From Gemmatimonadota bacterium (GTDB lineage Bacteria > Gemmatimonadota > Gemmatimonadetes > Longimicrobiales > Gaopeijiaceae): DNA of 13,718 nt. Under the pieces are notes generated by a model, which did no database searches, was not told where the DNA came from, and worked only from the letters and a program-made list of their open reading frames with translations. Numbering within the stretch: position 1 is the stretch's first letter; each line of letters starts with the position of its first letter. The position numbers and the translations under genes were made by a program. The stretch is from contig JAUQOX010000052.1 in the NCBI GenBank assembly GCA_030550695.1, positions 1 through 13,718 of the forward strand. The letters run 5' to 3'. Shown piece after piece: positions 6,704 to 13,718 of the stretch.

Positions 6704-8620
6704 TTACCAGGCACGACCGCCCCCCGGGTCGTCCGTATCCCCCCCCGTTCCTTCCACCGGCAGGCCGGCCGGGAAGGGCCCCGGGCGGGGAGGAGACGGC
6801 AGATGGGAGAACTGCAACAGGTAAAGACGATGATAGAGCCCCCCCTGGGCCAGGAGACCCTCGTGGGTCCCCCTCTCCACGATGCGCCCTCCCTCCAGCA
6901 CCAGGATCTGCTGGGCCCTCTGAACCGTGGACAGCCGGTGGGCGATGACAAACACCGTCCGCCCCTCCATGAGCCGTCCGATGGCCTGCTGGACCAACCG
7001 CTCCGACTCCGTGTCCAGGGCACTCGTAGCCTCGTCCAGGATGAGGATGGGCGGGTCCCGGAGGATGGCCCTGGCAATGGCCAGCCGTTGCCGCTCCCCT
7101 CCGGAAAGCTGGGTCCCCCGCTCCCCCACCACCGTGTCGTACCCCTCCGGCAGGCGCAGGATGAAATCGTGGGCCAGGGCCGCCTTGGCCGCCCGCTCCA
7201 CTTCTTCGAGGGTGGCCTGCGGCCGGCCGTAGGCGATGTTGGCCCGCACCGTGTCGTGGAAGAGGATGGTTTCTTGGGAGACCATGCCCAGGCTGGCCCG
7301 CAGGCTTCGGACGGTGAATTCCCGGATGTCCGTGCCGTCCACGGTAATGCGGCCCTCGTCCACGTCGTAGAACCGCCCCAGGAGGTCCAGGAGGGTGGAT
7401 TTTCCGGCCCCCGAAGGGCCTACCAGGGCCGTCACCGTCCCCTTGGGCACCTCGAAGGAAATCCCCTTGAGCACCGGCTCGCCCCGCCGGTAGGCGAAGC
7501 TGACTTCTTCGAACGCCAGGGTTTCCCGGAGACCCGGAAAGACGCGGGCCCCGGGACGATCCCGGATCTCCACCGGGGCATCCAGGAACTCGAAAATCCG
7601 TTCCGCTCCCACCAGGCCCGGTTGCACCAACGCCGGGAATTTGGCCAGGTACTTCACCGGCGAGTAGAGCTTCAGGGACAGGCCCAGGAAGGTGATGAAC
7701 TCCGGCGCCGTGAGCTCCCGCGCCTCCAGGACCAGATGGGCTCCATACCACAGGAGGAGCACCGTCCCCAGGGCGGACAGCATCTCGGTGATGGGAGAGG
7801 CCAAGGCCCGAAGGCGCTCGGAGCGGAGGAAGCGCTCGTAGTAACGCCGGGTCAGGGCGTGGAAGCGATCCCGCTCATAAGCTTCCGTTCCCGAAGCCTT
7901 CACCAGGCGGATTCCCGCCAACGTCTCCTGAATGTGGGTGTTCACGTCGGCGGCGGCATCCAGAACGCGGCGGTCGTTCTTCTTGAGTTTTCGGATCAGG
8001 GGCCCCCAGATGGCCATGGTGCTGGGGACCACCACCGCGGCGGCCACGGTAAGCTGCCACGACAAAAGGAGCGCTGCGACCAACACGGCGGCGAACTCGA
8101 AGACCGACGAAATGACCTTCCCCAGCTCCTTGGCCACCAGGGTGCGGAGCTGCTCCACGTCGTAGGTGAGGCGGGAGAGGATCTGGCCCATTTTGGTCTT
8201 GGCAAAGAACGCCAGATCCAGCTCCACCAGGTGGTCGTAGACCTCGTCCCGAAGGTCCCGGGTTACCCCCTGCTGGACCCGGGCCATGAGGTAGGTCTTG
8301 AGGAAATCGAAGAGGTTCTTGAGGGCGAACACCGCGAGGATGAAAAGGATGATGCCTCGGATGGCCTCCTGGGGCGAGGCCTGGAGGTCCACCACCCGCC
8401 CGATGGTGCCGTTGAGGAGCCGGTCCAGGGTGTCGTTTCCCATGGAGATCCTCGAGGGCCTCGGCGCACCGGGTTCGGCCAGAACGGCTTCCAGGAACGG
8501 GATGAGGAGCAAAAAGGAGAAGGCGTCCAGGCCGGCAAACAAGAAGGTGGCCCCCACGGCAGCCACCAGAGGGAGGGTATGAGGCCGGAGATACCCCAGG
8601 ACGCGGAGGTACGTCTTCAT
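6704..8620 (-). CDS. MsbA-like lipid flippase, ABC half-transporter (permease + ATPase)
   Basis: The protein has 638 residues from ATG 8620, with AGGGA about 10 nt upstream. The N-terminal half is a type IV exporter membrane domain with six expected helices (about 15-48, 87-112, 170-190, 191-210, 275-298, 305-325) and the coupling-helix region VNTHIQETLAGIRLVKASGTE (226-246). The ATPase has Walker A GPSGAGKST (401-409), Q-loop Gln449, signature LSGGERQR (505-512), Walker B ILILDE (525-530), D-loop SALD (533-536) and the H-loop His561. All catalytic residues are present, so the homodimer should be active. MsbA-type proteins flip lipid A-core across the inner membrane, and the adjacent acyltransferase gene supports that substrate. 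A 30-residue Pro/Gly-rich tail after about 608 is an odd extension. Other lipid or peptide exporters share this architecture, so the substrate is inferred. Confidence 0.9.
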   Translation of the reverse strand: MKTYLRVLGYLRPHTLPLVAAVGATFLFAGLDAFSFLLLIPFLEAVLAEPGAPRPSRISMGNDTLDRLLNGTIGRVVDLQASPQEAIRGIILFILAVFALKNLFDFLKTYLMARVQQGVTRDLRDEVYDHLVELDLAFFAKTKMGQILSRLTYDVEQLRTLVAKELGKVISSVFEFAAVLVAALLLSWQLTVAAAVVVPSTMAIWGPLIRKLKKNDRRVLDAAADVNTHIQETLAGIRLVKASGTEAYERDRFHALTRRYYERFLRSERLRALASPITEMLSALGTVLLLWYGAHLVLEARELTAPEFITFLGLSLKLYSPVKYLAKFPALVQPGLVGAERIFEFLDAPVEIRDRPGARVFPGLRETLAFEEVSFAYRRGEPVLKGISFEVPKGTVTALVGPSGAGKSTLLDLLGRFYDVDEGRITVDGTDIREFTVRSLRASLGMVSQETILFHDTVRANIAYGRPQATLEEVERAAKAALAHDFILRLPEGYDTVVGERGTQLSGGERQRLAIARAILRDPPILILDEATSALDTESERLVQQAIGRLMEGRTVFVIAHRLSTVQRAQQILVLEGGRIVERGTHEGLLAQGGLYHRLYLLQFSHLPSPPRPGPFPAGLPVEGTGGDTDDPGGGRAW

Positions 8621-8684
8621 CGGGGAAGATCCCTCGGCAGGTCCGGTGGGAAGCGGCGATCCATGTCCGTGAGGCCCAACCCCC

Positions 8685-10253
8685 TCAGCGGGGGCGAGGG
8701 ATGAGACGGGCCACCGGGACGATCATCTCCTCCGGCGAAATACCGCCGTGGAGAAACGCATTGCGGTAGCGGGCCTGGTATTCCCGGAGCTTGGTGGGAT
8801 AGACGAAGAAATAATCCTCCAAAGCCAACAGATACGTCATCCCCAGCCGCGCAGGAGGGAAGCCGAGATCTTTCTGGTTGTTGGTGGCGAAGACCGTGGC
8901 GGGGTCCTGGACCCGGAGGTCATTGCCGAATTTGTAGCGAAGATTGGCCGTGGCGTCCCGCCGGGCGAACACCGTCGTAGGCCTCTGGCATAGGATGGAC
9001 CCGTGGTCGGTGGTGAACAAGACCTCGAGCCCCTCGGCTGCCGCTTCCTGGAGCAGGGCGAAAAGACCCGACCGCTGGAACCATGAGCGGGTGACATCCC
9101 GCAGGGCGGCCTCGTCCCGGGCCACCTCCATGAGCACCGGCGATTCGCTGCGCCCGTGGGTCATCAGGTCCACAAAGTTGAACACCAGGGCCACGACCGT
9201 ACCCTCTGCCTTCCACGCCGCCCGCACTCTGGCCCGGATCTGCTCCTCGTCCCGATGCCCGAACACCTTTTCGTAATGCAGAGGAACTTTCCTTCCCGTG
9301 AGGGTCTCGAGTTGCATGGAAAGGAGCCGGTCTTCGAAGTTGTTCAAGCTTCCCTCATCATCGGAAAGGTTCCACCAGTTGGGGAACCTTCGGGCGATCT
9401 CTTGAGGAAAAGCGCCGGCGAAAAGGGCATTACGCGCATAAGGTGTGGCCGTCGGAAGGATGGAGAAATACAGGGATTCCTCCACCTCGAAGAAGGGGGA
9501 AAGCAGAGGCGAGATCACCCGCCATTGATCCAGTCGCAGACAGTCCAGCACCACGAAGAGAACGGGGCGACTCCCCAACAACGGAATCAAGCGCTCCCTT
9601 ACCAGGTCCACGGAGGTGAGGGGGCGCTCTTCCTGTCCCCGCACCCACCGCGGGTAATGCTGGCGCATCCAATGCCCGAAGTCCCGCCGGAGCTCCGCCA
9701 GAAGGGCCTCCACGGAATCCACGAGGCCGCCCTCTCCCGTCCCTTCCAGCCGGATATGCCAGTCCACCAACTCCCCGTAGAGGGCGGCAAAATCGGCGGC
9801 GGTGCGGGCCTCCTGGCGTCGAGCCAGCAGGCTGGGGAAGCTTCGGGCGAAATCCTGGGCCATCTGCCGCTGGCCCAGAACCCGCCCGTCCAGGATCCGG
9901 GTGACCGCCGCCAGGACCTGTCTGGGGCTCGCCGGCTTGACCAGATAATCGTCCACCCGGCGCCCCACCGCCTCGGCCAGGGTCGCATCTTCCTCCGATT
10001 TCGTGACCATGATCACCCGGGCATGGGTGTTCTCCTGCCGGAGGCGGCCGAGGATCTCCAGCCCCGAGCAACCGGGCAGTCGCTCGTCCAGGAGGACCAG
10101 GTCGTACCGGTGTCGGCCGAACAGGGCAACGGCGTCGTCCCCGTTCGTCGCGGTGTCCACCCGGTACCCTCGGTCCTGCAGGAACAGGAGGTGGGGCCTC
10201 AGGAGGTCGATCTCGTCATCCACCCAGAGAATGCGTCGGGAATGGCCGTCCAT
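8685..10253 (-). CDS. PorX-like response regulator: REC fused to PglZ/alkaline phosphatase-superfamily domain
   Basis: The protein has 522 residues. The N-terminal receiver has acidic-pocket Asp12/Asp13, phosphoacceptor Asp56 (LVLLDERLPG), Thr84 and Lys106 (YLVKPA). A helical linker (about 125-225) leads to a PglZ-type domain: LDCLRLDQW (236-244), LPTATPYARN (266-275) with the candidate nucleophile threonine, FVDLMTHGRS (360-369) with Asp362 and His366, TTDHGS (414-419) with Asp416/His417, and LHGGISPEEMIVP (501-513) with His502. These match, in order and spacing, the metal and nucleophile sites of Bacteroidota PorX. PorX is a response regulator of type IX secretion reported to be a zinc phosphodiesterase acting on oligoadenylates. 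ATG 10253 lacks a ribosome binding site. It sits between a hybrid kinase (69-nt gap) and msbA-like (64-nt gap). Here it is more likely a signalling hydrolase than a DNA-binding regulator. Its true substrate is unknown. Confidence 0.9.
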   Translation of the reverse strand: MDGHSRRILWVDDEIDLLRPHLLFLQDRGYRVDTATNGDDAVALFGRHRYDLVLLDERLPGCSGLEILGRLRQENTHARVIMVTKSEEDATLAEAVGRRVDDYLVKPASPRQVLAAVTRILDGRVLGQRQMAQDFARSFPSLLARRQEARTAADFAALYGELVDWHIRLEGTGEGGLVDSVEALLAELRRDFGHWMRQHYPRWVRGQEERPLTSVDLVRERLIPLLGSRPVLFVVLDCLRLDQWRVISPLLSPFFEVEESLYFSILPTATPYARNALFAGAFPQEIARRFPNWWNLSDDEGSLNNFEDRLLSMQLETLTGRKVPLHYEKVFGHRDEEQIRARVRAAWKAEGTVVALVFNFVDLMTHGRSESPVLMEVARDEAALRDVTRSWFQRSGLFALLQEAAAEGLEVLFTTDHGSILCQRPTTVFARRDATANLRYKFGNDLRVQDPATVFATNNQKDLGFPPARLGMTYLLALEDYFFVYPTKLREYQARYRNAFLHGGISPEEMIVPVARLIPRPR

Positions 10254-10322
10254 GGAGGGGAAGGTAAAGCCACCGGGAGGGGATCGGCAAACCTCGGGGC
10301 GGCGGGGTTCCCCCCCGAACGC

Positions 10323-12818
10323 TCAGGCGGCTTCGCCCTTTCGGGCCGTAGGCGACGCCGCCTCCCCCGACTCGGGCCGGTGGACCCCAGTCAGCTCCAG
10401 GACCAGGCCCCGGAGGGCGGAAGGGGAATAGGGCTTGCGGAGGAAACGGGTGGCCGGGCCGTCCCCCAACCCCTGGAGGGCCGCCTCCTGGCTGTAGCCG
10501 CTGGATAGGATGACGGGAACCTCAGGAGAGATGGACCTCACCCGCTTGAGGACCTCCCTGCCGTCCATGCCGGGCATGGTGAGATCCAGGAGGACGGCTG
10601 CGATCTCCTCCCGATGGGCTTGGAACCGCTGGACCCCCTCCTCGCCGGTTCCTGCCTCGAGGATCGAGAACCCCGCCCGGTTGAGGACACACCCCGCGAA
10701 GCGGCGGACCGCCGCCTCGTCGTCCACCACCAGGACCACTTCCCTCCTCCATCCACCCCCGCCGTCCCCTCCCTCTCCGCACGGAATGCTGGGCTCCTCG
10801 CCCGGCGGGGAGGGGTCCCGGGGGGTTGGGGCGGGAGGGCTCCCATCGCCGGGAACCGACGCGGGGCCTCCTCCCCCACCGGCCTGCCGGCGCTCGCCAT
10901 GGGAAGGGGGGAAGAGGATCTGGAAGTTGGTCCCCCGTCCGGGATGACTCTGCACCAGGATGGCCCCGCTGTGGCCCCGGACGATCCCCAGGGTGGAGGC
11001 CAGACCCAGCCCGCGACCGGTGAACTTGGTGGTGAAGAAGGGGTCGAAGATGCGGGCCAGGGTCTCTCCGTCCATCCCACACCCCGTGTCCTCCACCTCG
11101 AGGGACACATATTTCCCCTCGGGAAGGTCTTGCCCCACGAAGCTGCGCCGGAGGAGTTCCCGGTCCGCCACGACGGTGCGGACCCTCACCTCGATGGTCC
11201 CCGACTCTCCCCCCAAGGCATCGGAGGCGTTGAGGATGAGGTTCATGAGGACCTGCCGGATCTGGGCGGGGTCGGCCTTCACCGGGGGGACGCCCTCGGC
11301 AAGCTGGAGGCGAAGCTCCGCTTTCTTGGAAAGAGCCGGCTCCATGAGGATCCGCATCTCCCGGACCAGAGCGGGGAGGGAAAGCTCCTCGAGGTTGGCT
11401 TTCCCCTTTCCGGCATAGGTCAGGATCTGTTCGGTGAGTTCCGCCGCCCGGCGGGCCGCCAGCTCGATCTGCTGCAAATGCTCCCGGGCGGGGTGGCCGG
11501 GCTCCAGATCCATGAGGACCAGACTGGCGTTTCCCAGGATGCCCACCAAAAGATTGTTGAAGTCATGGGCGATCCCCCCGGCGATCACGCCGAGGCTTTC
11601 CATCTTCTGGGCCTGCTGGATCTGAGCTTGGAGTTTCCGCCGCTCCTCCTCGATGAGGCGTCTTTCCGTGACATCCCTTCCCACCAGGAGGAGGGAGCGG
11701 CTGCCCTGGAACTCCACCGACCGGCCGGAAACCTCGAAATAGCGGACTTCCCCGGTTCCTGAGAGGAAGGGAGCCTCGAAGGCCCCTTCCCCCATCTCCC
11801 GGATCCGCTGGAGCCCCTCCAGGACCTGGGGAATGGCGTCGCCCCGCACGAGTTCCTGAAGGGACAATCCCACCAGGTCCCGCCCTTTCCGTCCGAAGGT
11901 TCTCTCGGCCACTTCGTTCCCCTGGAGCACCACCCCCCCTTCCCCGACCATGAGGACGGCCTCCGGAATGGTGGTGAAGAGGGTCCGGTAGCGTTCCTCC
12001 GAGGCCCGCAGCTCCTGGGTGCGCATTTCCAGGAGTTCCTCCACCCGCAGCAACGCCCTTTCCCGCCGGGCCCTGGCAGCCATCTCCACCAGGATCTGGC
12101 CGTCGAGGGGCTTCCGGACGAACCCGTCCGCCCCCTTCTGGAGGACCCTCACCGCCAGGCGGGGGTCGGCGTCTCCGGTGATGACCAGGACCACGGCGGG
12201 ATCGCCGGGCCTCCGGATGGTCTCCAGAAGAGCTTCGCCGGTGAGGTCGGGGAGGTGATAATCCAGGATCACCAGGTCCGGCCGGACCCGACGGTAGAGA
12301 AGTCCCGCCTCCTTTCCGTCGGGCGCCAGCAGAACCCGATAACCCGCCTGCTCCAACACCCGCCCTAGGGTGATCCGTACCTCGGGATCGTCGTCCACCA
12401 CCAGCGCTTGAGGGACGTAGCGGGGTTTCCTCCCCTCCAGGAGGTCCTCCACATACCGCTTGAGGACTTCGGGTTGGTAGGGGATGGGCAAGAAGCCGTT
12501 GGCCCCCAGCTGGGCGGAGACCTCCTCCACCTCGGCCCCGGAGAAGGTGGCGGAAACCATGAGGATGGGGACATCCTCGAAACCCGGGAAATCCTCCGAG
12601 CGGACCAGGCGGCAGAATTTCCAGCCGTCCAGACCCGGCATATGGAGATCCACCACCAGAAGATCCACGGGCCCCCGTCGCCGAAGGGCCCGGAGGGCCT
12701 TTTCAGGGTGGGTAAAAGCCTCCACTTCCAGGCCGAACCGTTCCAGCAGACCCGACATCAAGCGAAGCTGGGTGGGGTCGTCGTTCACGACCACCGCCTG
12801 GGTACCTTTCCGGATCAT
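10323..12818 (-). CDS. hybrid sensor histidine kinase, REC-REC-PAS-HisKA-HATPase-REC
   Basis: The protein has 831 residues from ATG 12818, which overlaps the preceding stop as ATGA and has GAGGTG 5 nt upstream. Receiver 1 (about 7-125) has Asp57, but the conserved Lys is Ile112 (LPIPY) and the pocket reads NDD. Receiver 2 (137-255) is intact: Asp142-144, Asp186, Thr214, Lys236. A coiled linker leads to a PAS domain (about 272-390). The kinase follows: His418 in GGIAHDFNN, N-box LMNLILNASDAL (524-535), G1 DTGCGMD (577-583), F-box FDPFFTTK (591-598), G2 GRGLGLAS (601-608). A 50-residue Gly/Pro-rich linker then joins receiver 3 (694-811; Asp745, Lys795). There are no membrane segments, so it is a cytoplasmic kinase fed by phosphotransfer or by a PAS ligand. 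It likely works with the flanking Hpt protein and PorX-like regulator. Confidence 0.94.
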   Translation of the reverse strand: MIRKGTQAVVVNDDPTQLRLMSGLLERFGLEVEAFTHPEKALRALRRRGPVDLLVVDLHMPGLDGWKFCRLVRSEDFPGFEDVPILMVSATFSGAEVEEVSAQLGANGFLPIPYQPEVLKRYVEDLLEGRKPRYVPQALVVDDDPEVRITLGRVLEQAGYRVLLAPDGKEAGLLYRRVRPDLVILDYHLPDLTGEALLETIRRPGDPAVVLVITGDADPRLAVRVLQKGADGFVRKPLDGQILVEMAARARRERALLRVEELLEMRTQELRASEERYRTLFTTIPEAVLMVGEGGVVLQGNEVAERTFGRKGRDLVGLSLQELVRGDAIPQVLEGLQRIREMGEGAFEAPFLSGTGEVRYFEVSGRSVEFQGSRSLLLVGRDVTERRLIEEERRKLQAQIQQAQKMESLGVIAGGIAHDFNNLLVGILGNASLVLMDLEPGHPAREHLQQIELAARRAAELTEQILTYAGKGKANLEELSLPALVREMRILMEPALSKKAELRLQLAEGVPPVKADPAQIRQVLMNLILNASDALGGESGTIEVRVRTVVADRELLRRSFVGQDLPEGKYVSLEVEDTGCGMDGETLARIFDPFFTTKFTGRGLGLASTLGIVRGHSGAILVQSHPGRGTNFQILFPPSHGERRQAGGGGGPASVPGDGSPPAPTPRDPSPPGEEPSIPCGEGGDGGGGWRREVVLVVDDEAAVRRFAGCVLNRAGFSILEAGTGEEGVQRFQAHREEIAAVLLDLTMPGMDGREVLKRVRSISPEVPVILSSGYSQEAALQGLGDGPATRFLRKPYSPSALRGLVLELTGVHRPESGEAASPTARKGEAA

Positions 12819-13718
12819 GGCGTCACCTCGAGGGAGGAGGGGCCTTCCTCCACGGGCAAGGAGCTCCGGAAGGCCTGCTCGAAAGCCTCTACCGCCGTGG
12901 TCAATTCCTCGATTACAGGATCGGCTCGATCCAAGAGGTCTTGAAGGGCCAGGGATTCCAGCTCCCCGGCCAGCTCGGCCACCCGCCCTGCCGAGAGGTT
13001 CAAGGCGCCTCCCTTCACCCGATGGGCCAACCGTCCCAGGGTCTCCCCGTCGCCCCGGGCCAGGGCTTCCCGCATCTCCCGCTGTTGCCCGGCCCACGCC
13101 TCCAGGAAGATCCTCCCCACCTCCCTGAGGAGCTCCCAGCTCTCGCCCGTCCGCCGGAAGGCCGCCTCGGCATCGAAGACCGGCGCCTCCCAAAGGAGGC
13201 GCGCCTCCGGCGGGGAGGCCTCTCCGGCGGCTGCCCCGGAGGGGAGCCAGCGAACCAGAGCGCTCCGAAGCTGAGAGAGGGTGATGGGCTTGGTGAGGTA
13301 ATCGTCCATCCCGGCGGCCAGGCAGCGTTCCCGGTCTCCCGGCAAAGCCCCGGCCGTGAGGGCCACCACCGGAACGCGGTCCCTCCCCACTTCCAGGCTC
13401 CTGAGGGCTGCCGTGGCCTGAAAGCCGTCCATCTCCGGCATCTGGCAGTCCATGAAGACGAGGTCGAAGGACTCCCCCTTCAGGATCTGGAGGGCCCGGG
13501 CGCCGTCTTCAGCGGCGGTGCAGGTCAAACCCAATTTTTCCAGCATCGCCGCCAGGACCTTCCGCCCCACCTCGTCGTCGTCCACCACGAGGACCCGCGC
13601 GCCGGTCCCGGCCCAGGGACTCCCGCCCGGCAGCTCCGCCTCCGAAGCCCCCTCCGGCAGGGGCCCCGCCGGGGGGCCCGCCGAAGGGCAAAGCAGCCTC
13701 CGGAGGGGTTCCAGATGA
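12815..13718 (-). CDS. C-terminal part of a (probably hybrid kinase) protein: receiver + Hpt, 5' end cut by window
   Basis: The frame is open to the right edge, giving 300 visible residues. No ATG, GTG or TTG start precedes the receiver, whose first strand (VLVVDDDE) already lies inside the frame, so the gene begins outside. After about 40 residues of Gly/Pro/Ala-rich linker comes a complete receiver: DDDE (46-49 of the visible part), phosphoacceptor Asp90 (VFMDCQMPEMDG), Thr121 and Lys143 (YLTKPI). An Hpt four-helix domain follows, with His232 in AHRVKGGALNL and a helical continuation to about residue 285. This layout is typical of BarA/RcsC-like hybrid kinases, so a kinase core probably lies upstream. 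Hpt domains relay phosphate from a receiver to a separate response regulator, and two receiver proteins lie just downstream. It is coupled to the next gene by a 4-nt ATGA overlap. Confidence 0.9.
   Translation of the reverse strand, partial: HLEPLRRLLCPSAGPPAGPLPEGASEAELPGGSPWAGTGARVLVVDDDEVGRKVLAAMLEKLGLTCTAAEDGARALQILKGESFDLVFMDCQMPEMDGFQATAALRSLEVGRDRVPVVALTAGALPGDRERCLAAGMDDYLTKPITLSQLRSALVRWLPSGAAAGEASPPEARLLWEAPVFDAEAAFRRTGESWELLREVGRIFLEAWAGQQREMREALARGDGETLGRLAHRVKGGALNLSAGRVAELAGELESLALQDLLDRADPVIEELTTAVEAFEQAFRSSLPVEEGPSSLEVTP

Noticed and set aside
6651..7751. Minus-strand open frame of 366 codons whose stop overlaps the acyltransferase ATG (ATGA)
   Set aside because: It looks like translational coupling, but it runs inside the ABC ATPase domain in another frame and is Gly/Pro/His-rich without motifs. 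The real upstream gene stops at 6704.
6803..8704. 633-codon open frame on the plus strand, antisense to the ABC transporter gene
   Set aside because: It is a mirror of a high-GC gene: it has no domain sense, while the opposite strand carries a complete set of ABC exporter motifs.
8685..10253. PglZ domain as evidence of a BREX or Pgl phage-defence island
   Set aside because: BREX PglZ proteins come with methyltransferase, ATPase and Lon-like genes, none of which is here. The REC fusion and motif order fit PorX instead. No oligonucleotide cyclase or effector is in view either.
1..13718. tRNA, rRNA, CRISPR array, insertion sequence or attachment site
   Set aside because: No repeat-spacer pattern, transposase motif, terminal inverted repeat or cloverleaf-like segment was found. 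The gene row looks chromosomal and uniform in composition.

Overview
The window is GC-rich DNA with ten protein genes and very little spare space. Every gene except one lies on the minus strand. The organism is Gram-negative: the window encodes a lipid A-type acyltransferase (LpxL/HtrB family), an MsbA-like lipid flippase, and exported periplasmic or lipid-anchored proteins. An eight-haem cytochrome lipoprotein suggests anaerobic or facultative respiration with extracytoplasmic electron transfer. Together with the multi-receiver hybrid kinases and GC bias, this points to a lineage such as Desulfobacterota/Deferrisoma-like, Acidobacteriota or a related uncultured phylum. That placement is an inference, because no rRNA or taxonomic marker is present.

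Right to left, in the direction of minus-strand transcription. (1) 13718-8685 is a signalling block: the C-terminal end of a hybrid kinase (receiver + Hpt), a REC-REC-PAS-kinase-REC hybrid histidine kinase joined to it by an ATGA overlap, and a PorX-like response regulator (REC fused to a PglZ-type alkaline phosphatase-superfamily domain). (2) 8620-3209 is an envelope-lipid block: MsbA-like ABC exporter, LpxL-like acyltransferase, a GT2/DPM1-like glycosyltransferase, a secreted DUF3108 protein (GTGA overlap with the glycosyltransferase gene) and a membrane methyltransferase of the isoprenylcysteine/phospholipid methyltransferase type. (3) 3017-1617 encodes an octahaem c-type cytochrome lipoprotein with an FN3 domain, behind a 191-base leader. 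It converges on (4) the only plus-strand gene, a secreted YceI-family lipid-binding protein (808-1476), with a strong hairpin terminator between the two. (5) The left edge carries a 3'-truncated AMMECR1-family gene (511-1), divergent from yceI.

The most notable feature is the PorX-like protein. PorX is known from the Bacteroidota type IX secretion system as a phosphorylation-controlled phosphodiesterase. Here it sits between two hybrid kinases, one with an Hpt domain, and a lipid/envelope operon, with no secretion genes in view. A plausible reading is a phosphorelay (kinase -> receiver -> Hpt -> PorX-like receiver) that couples a nucleotide-type hydrolase output to envelope biogenesis. The sequence shows the domains and the gene order. 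The wiring and the output are inferred.
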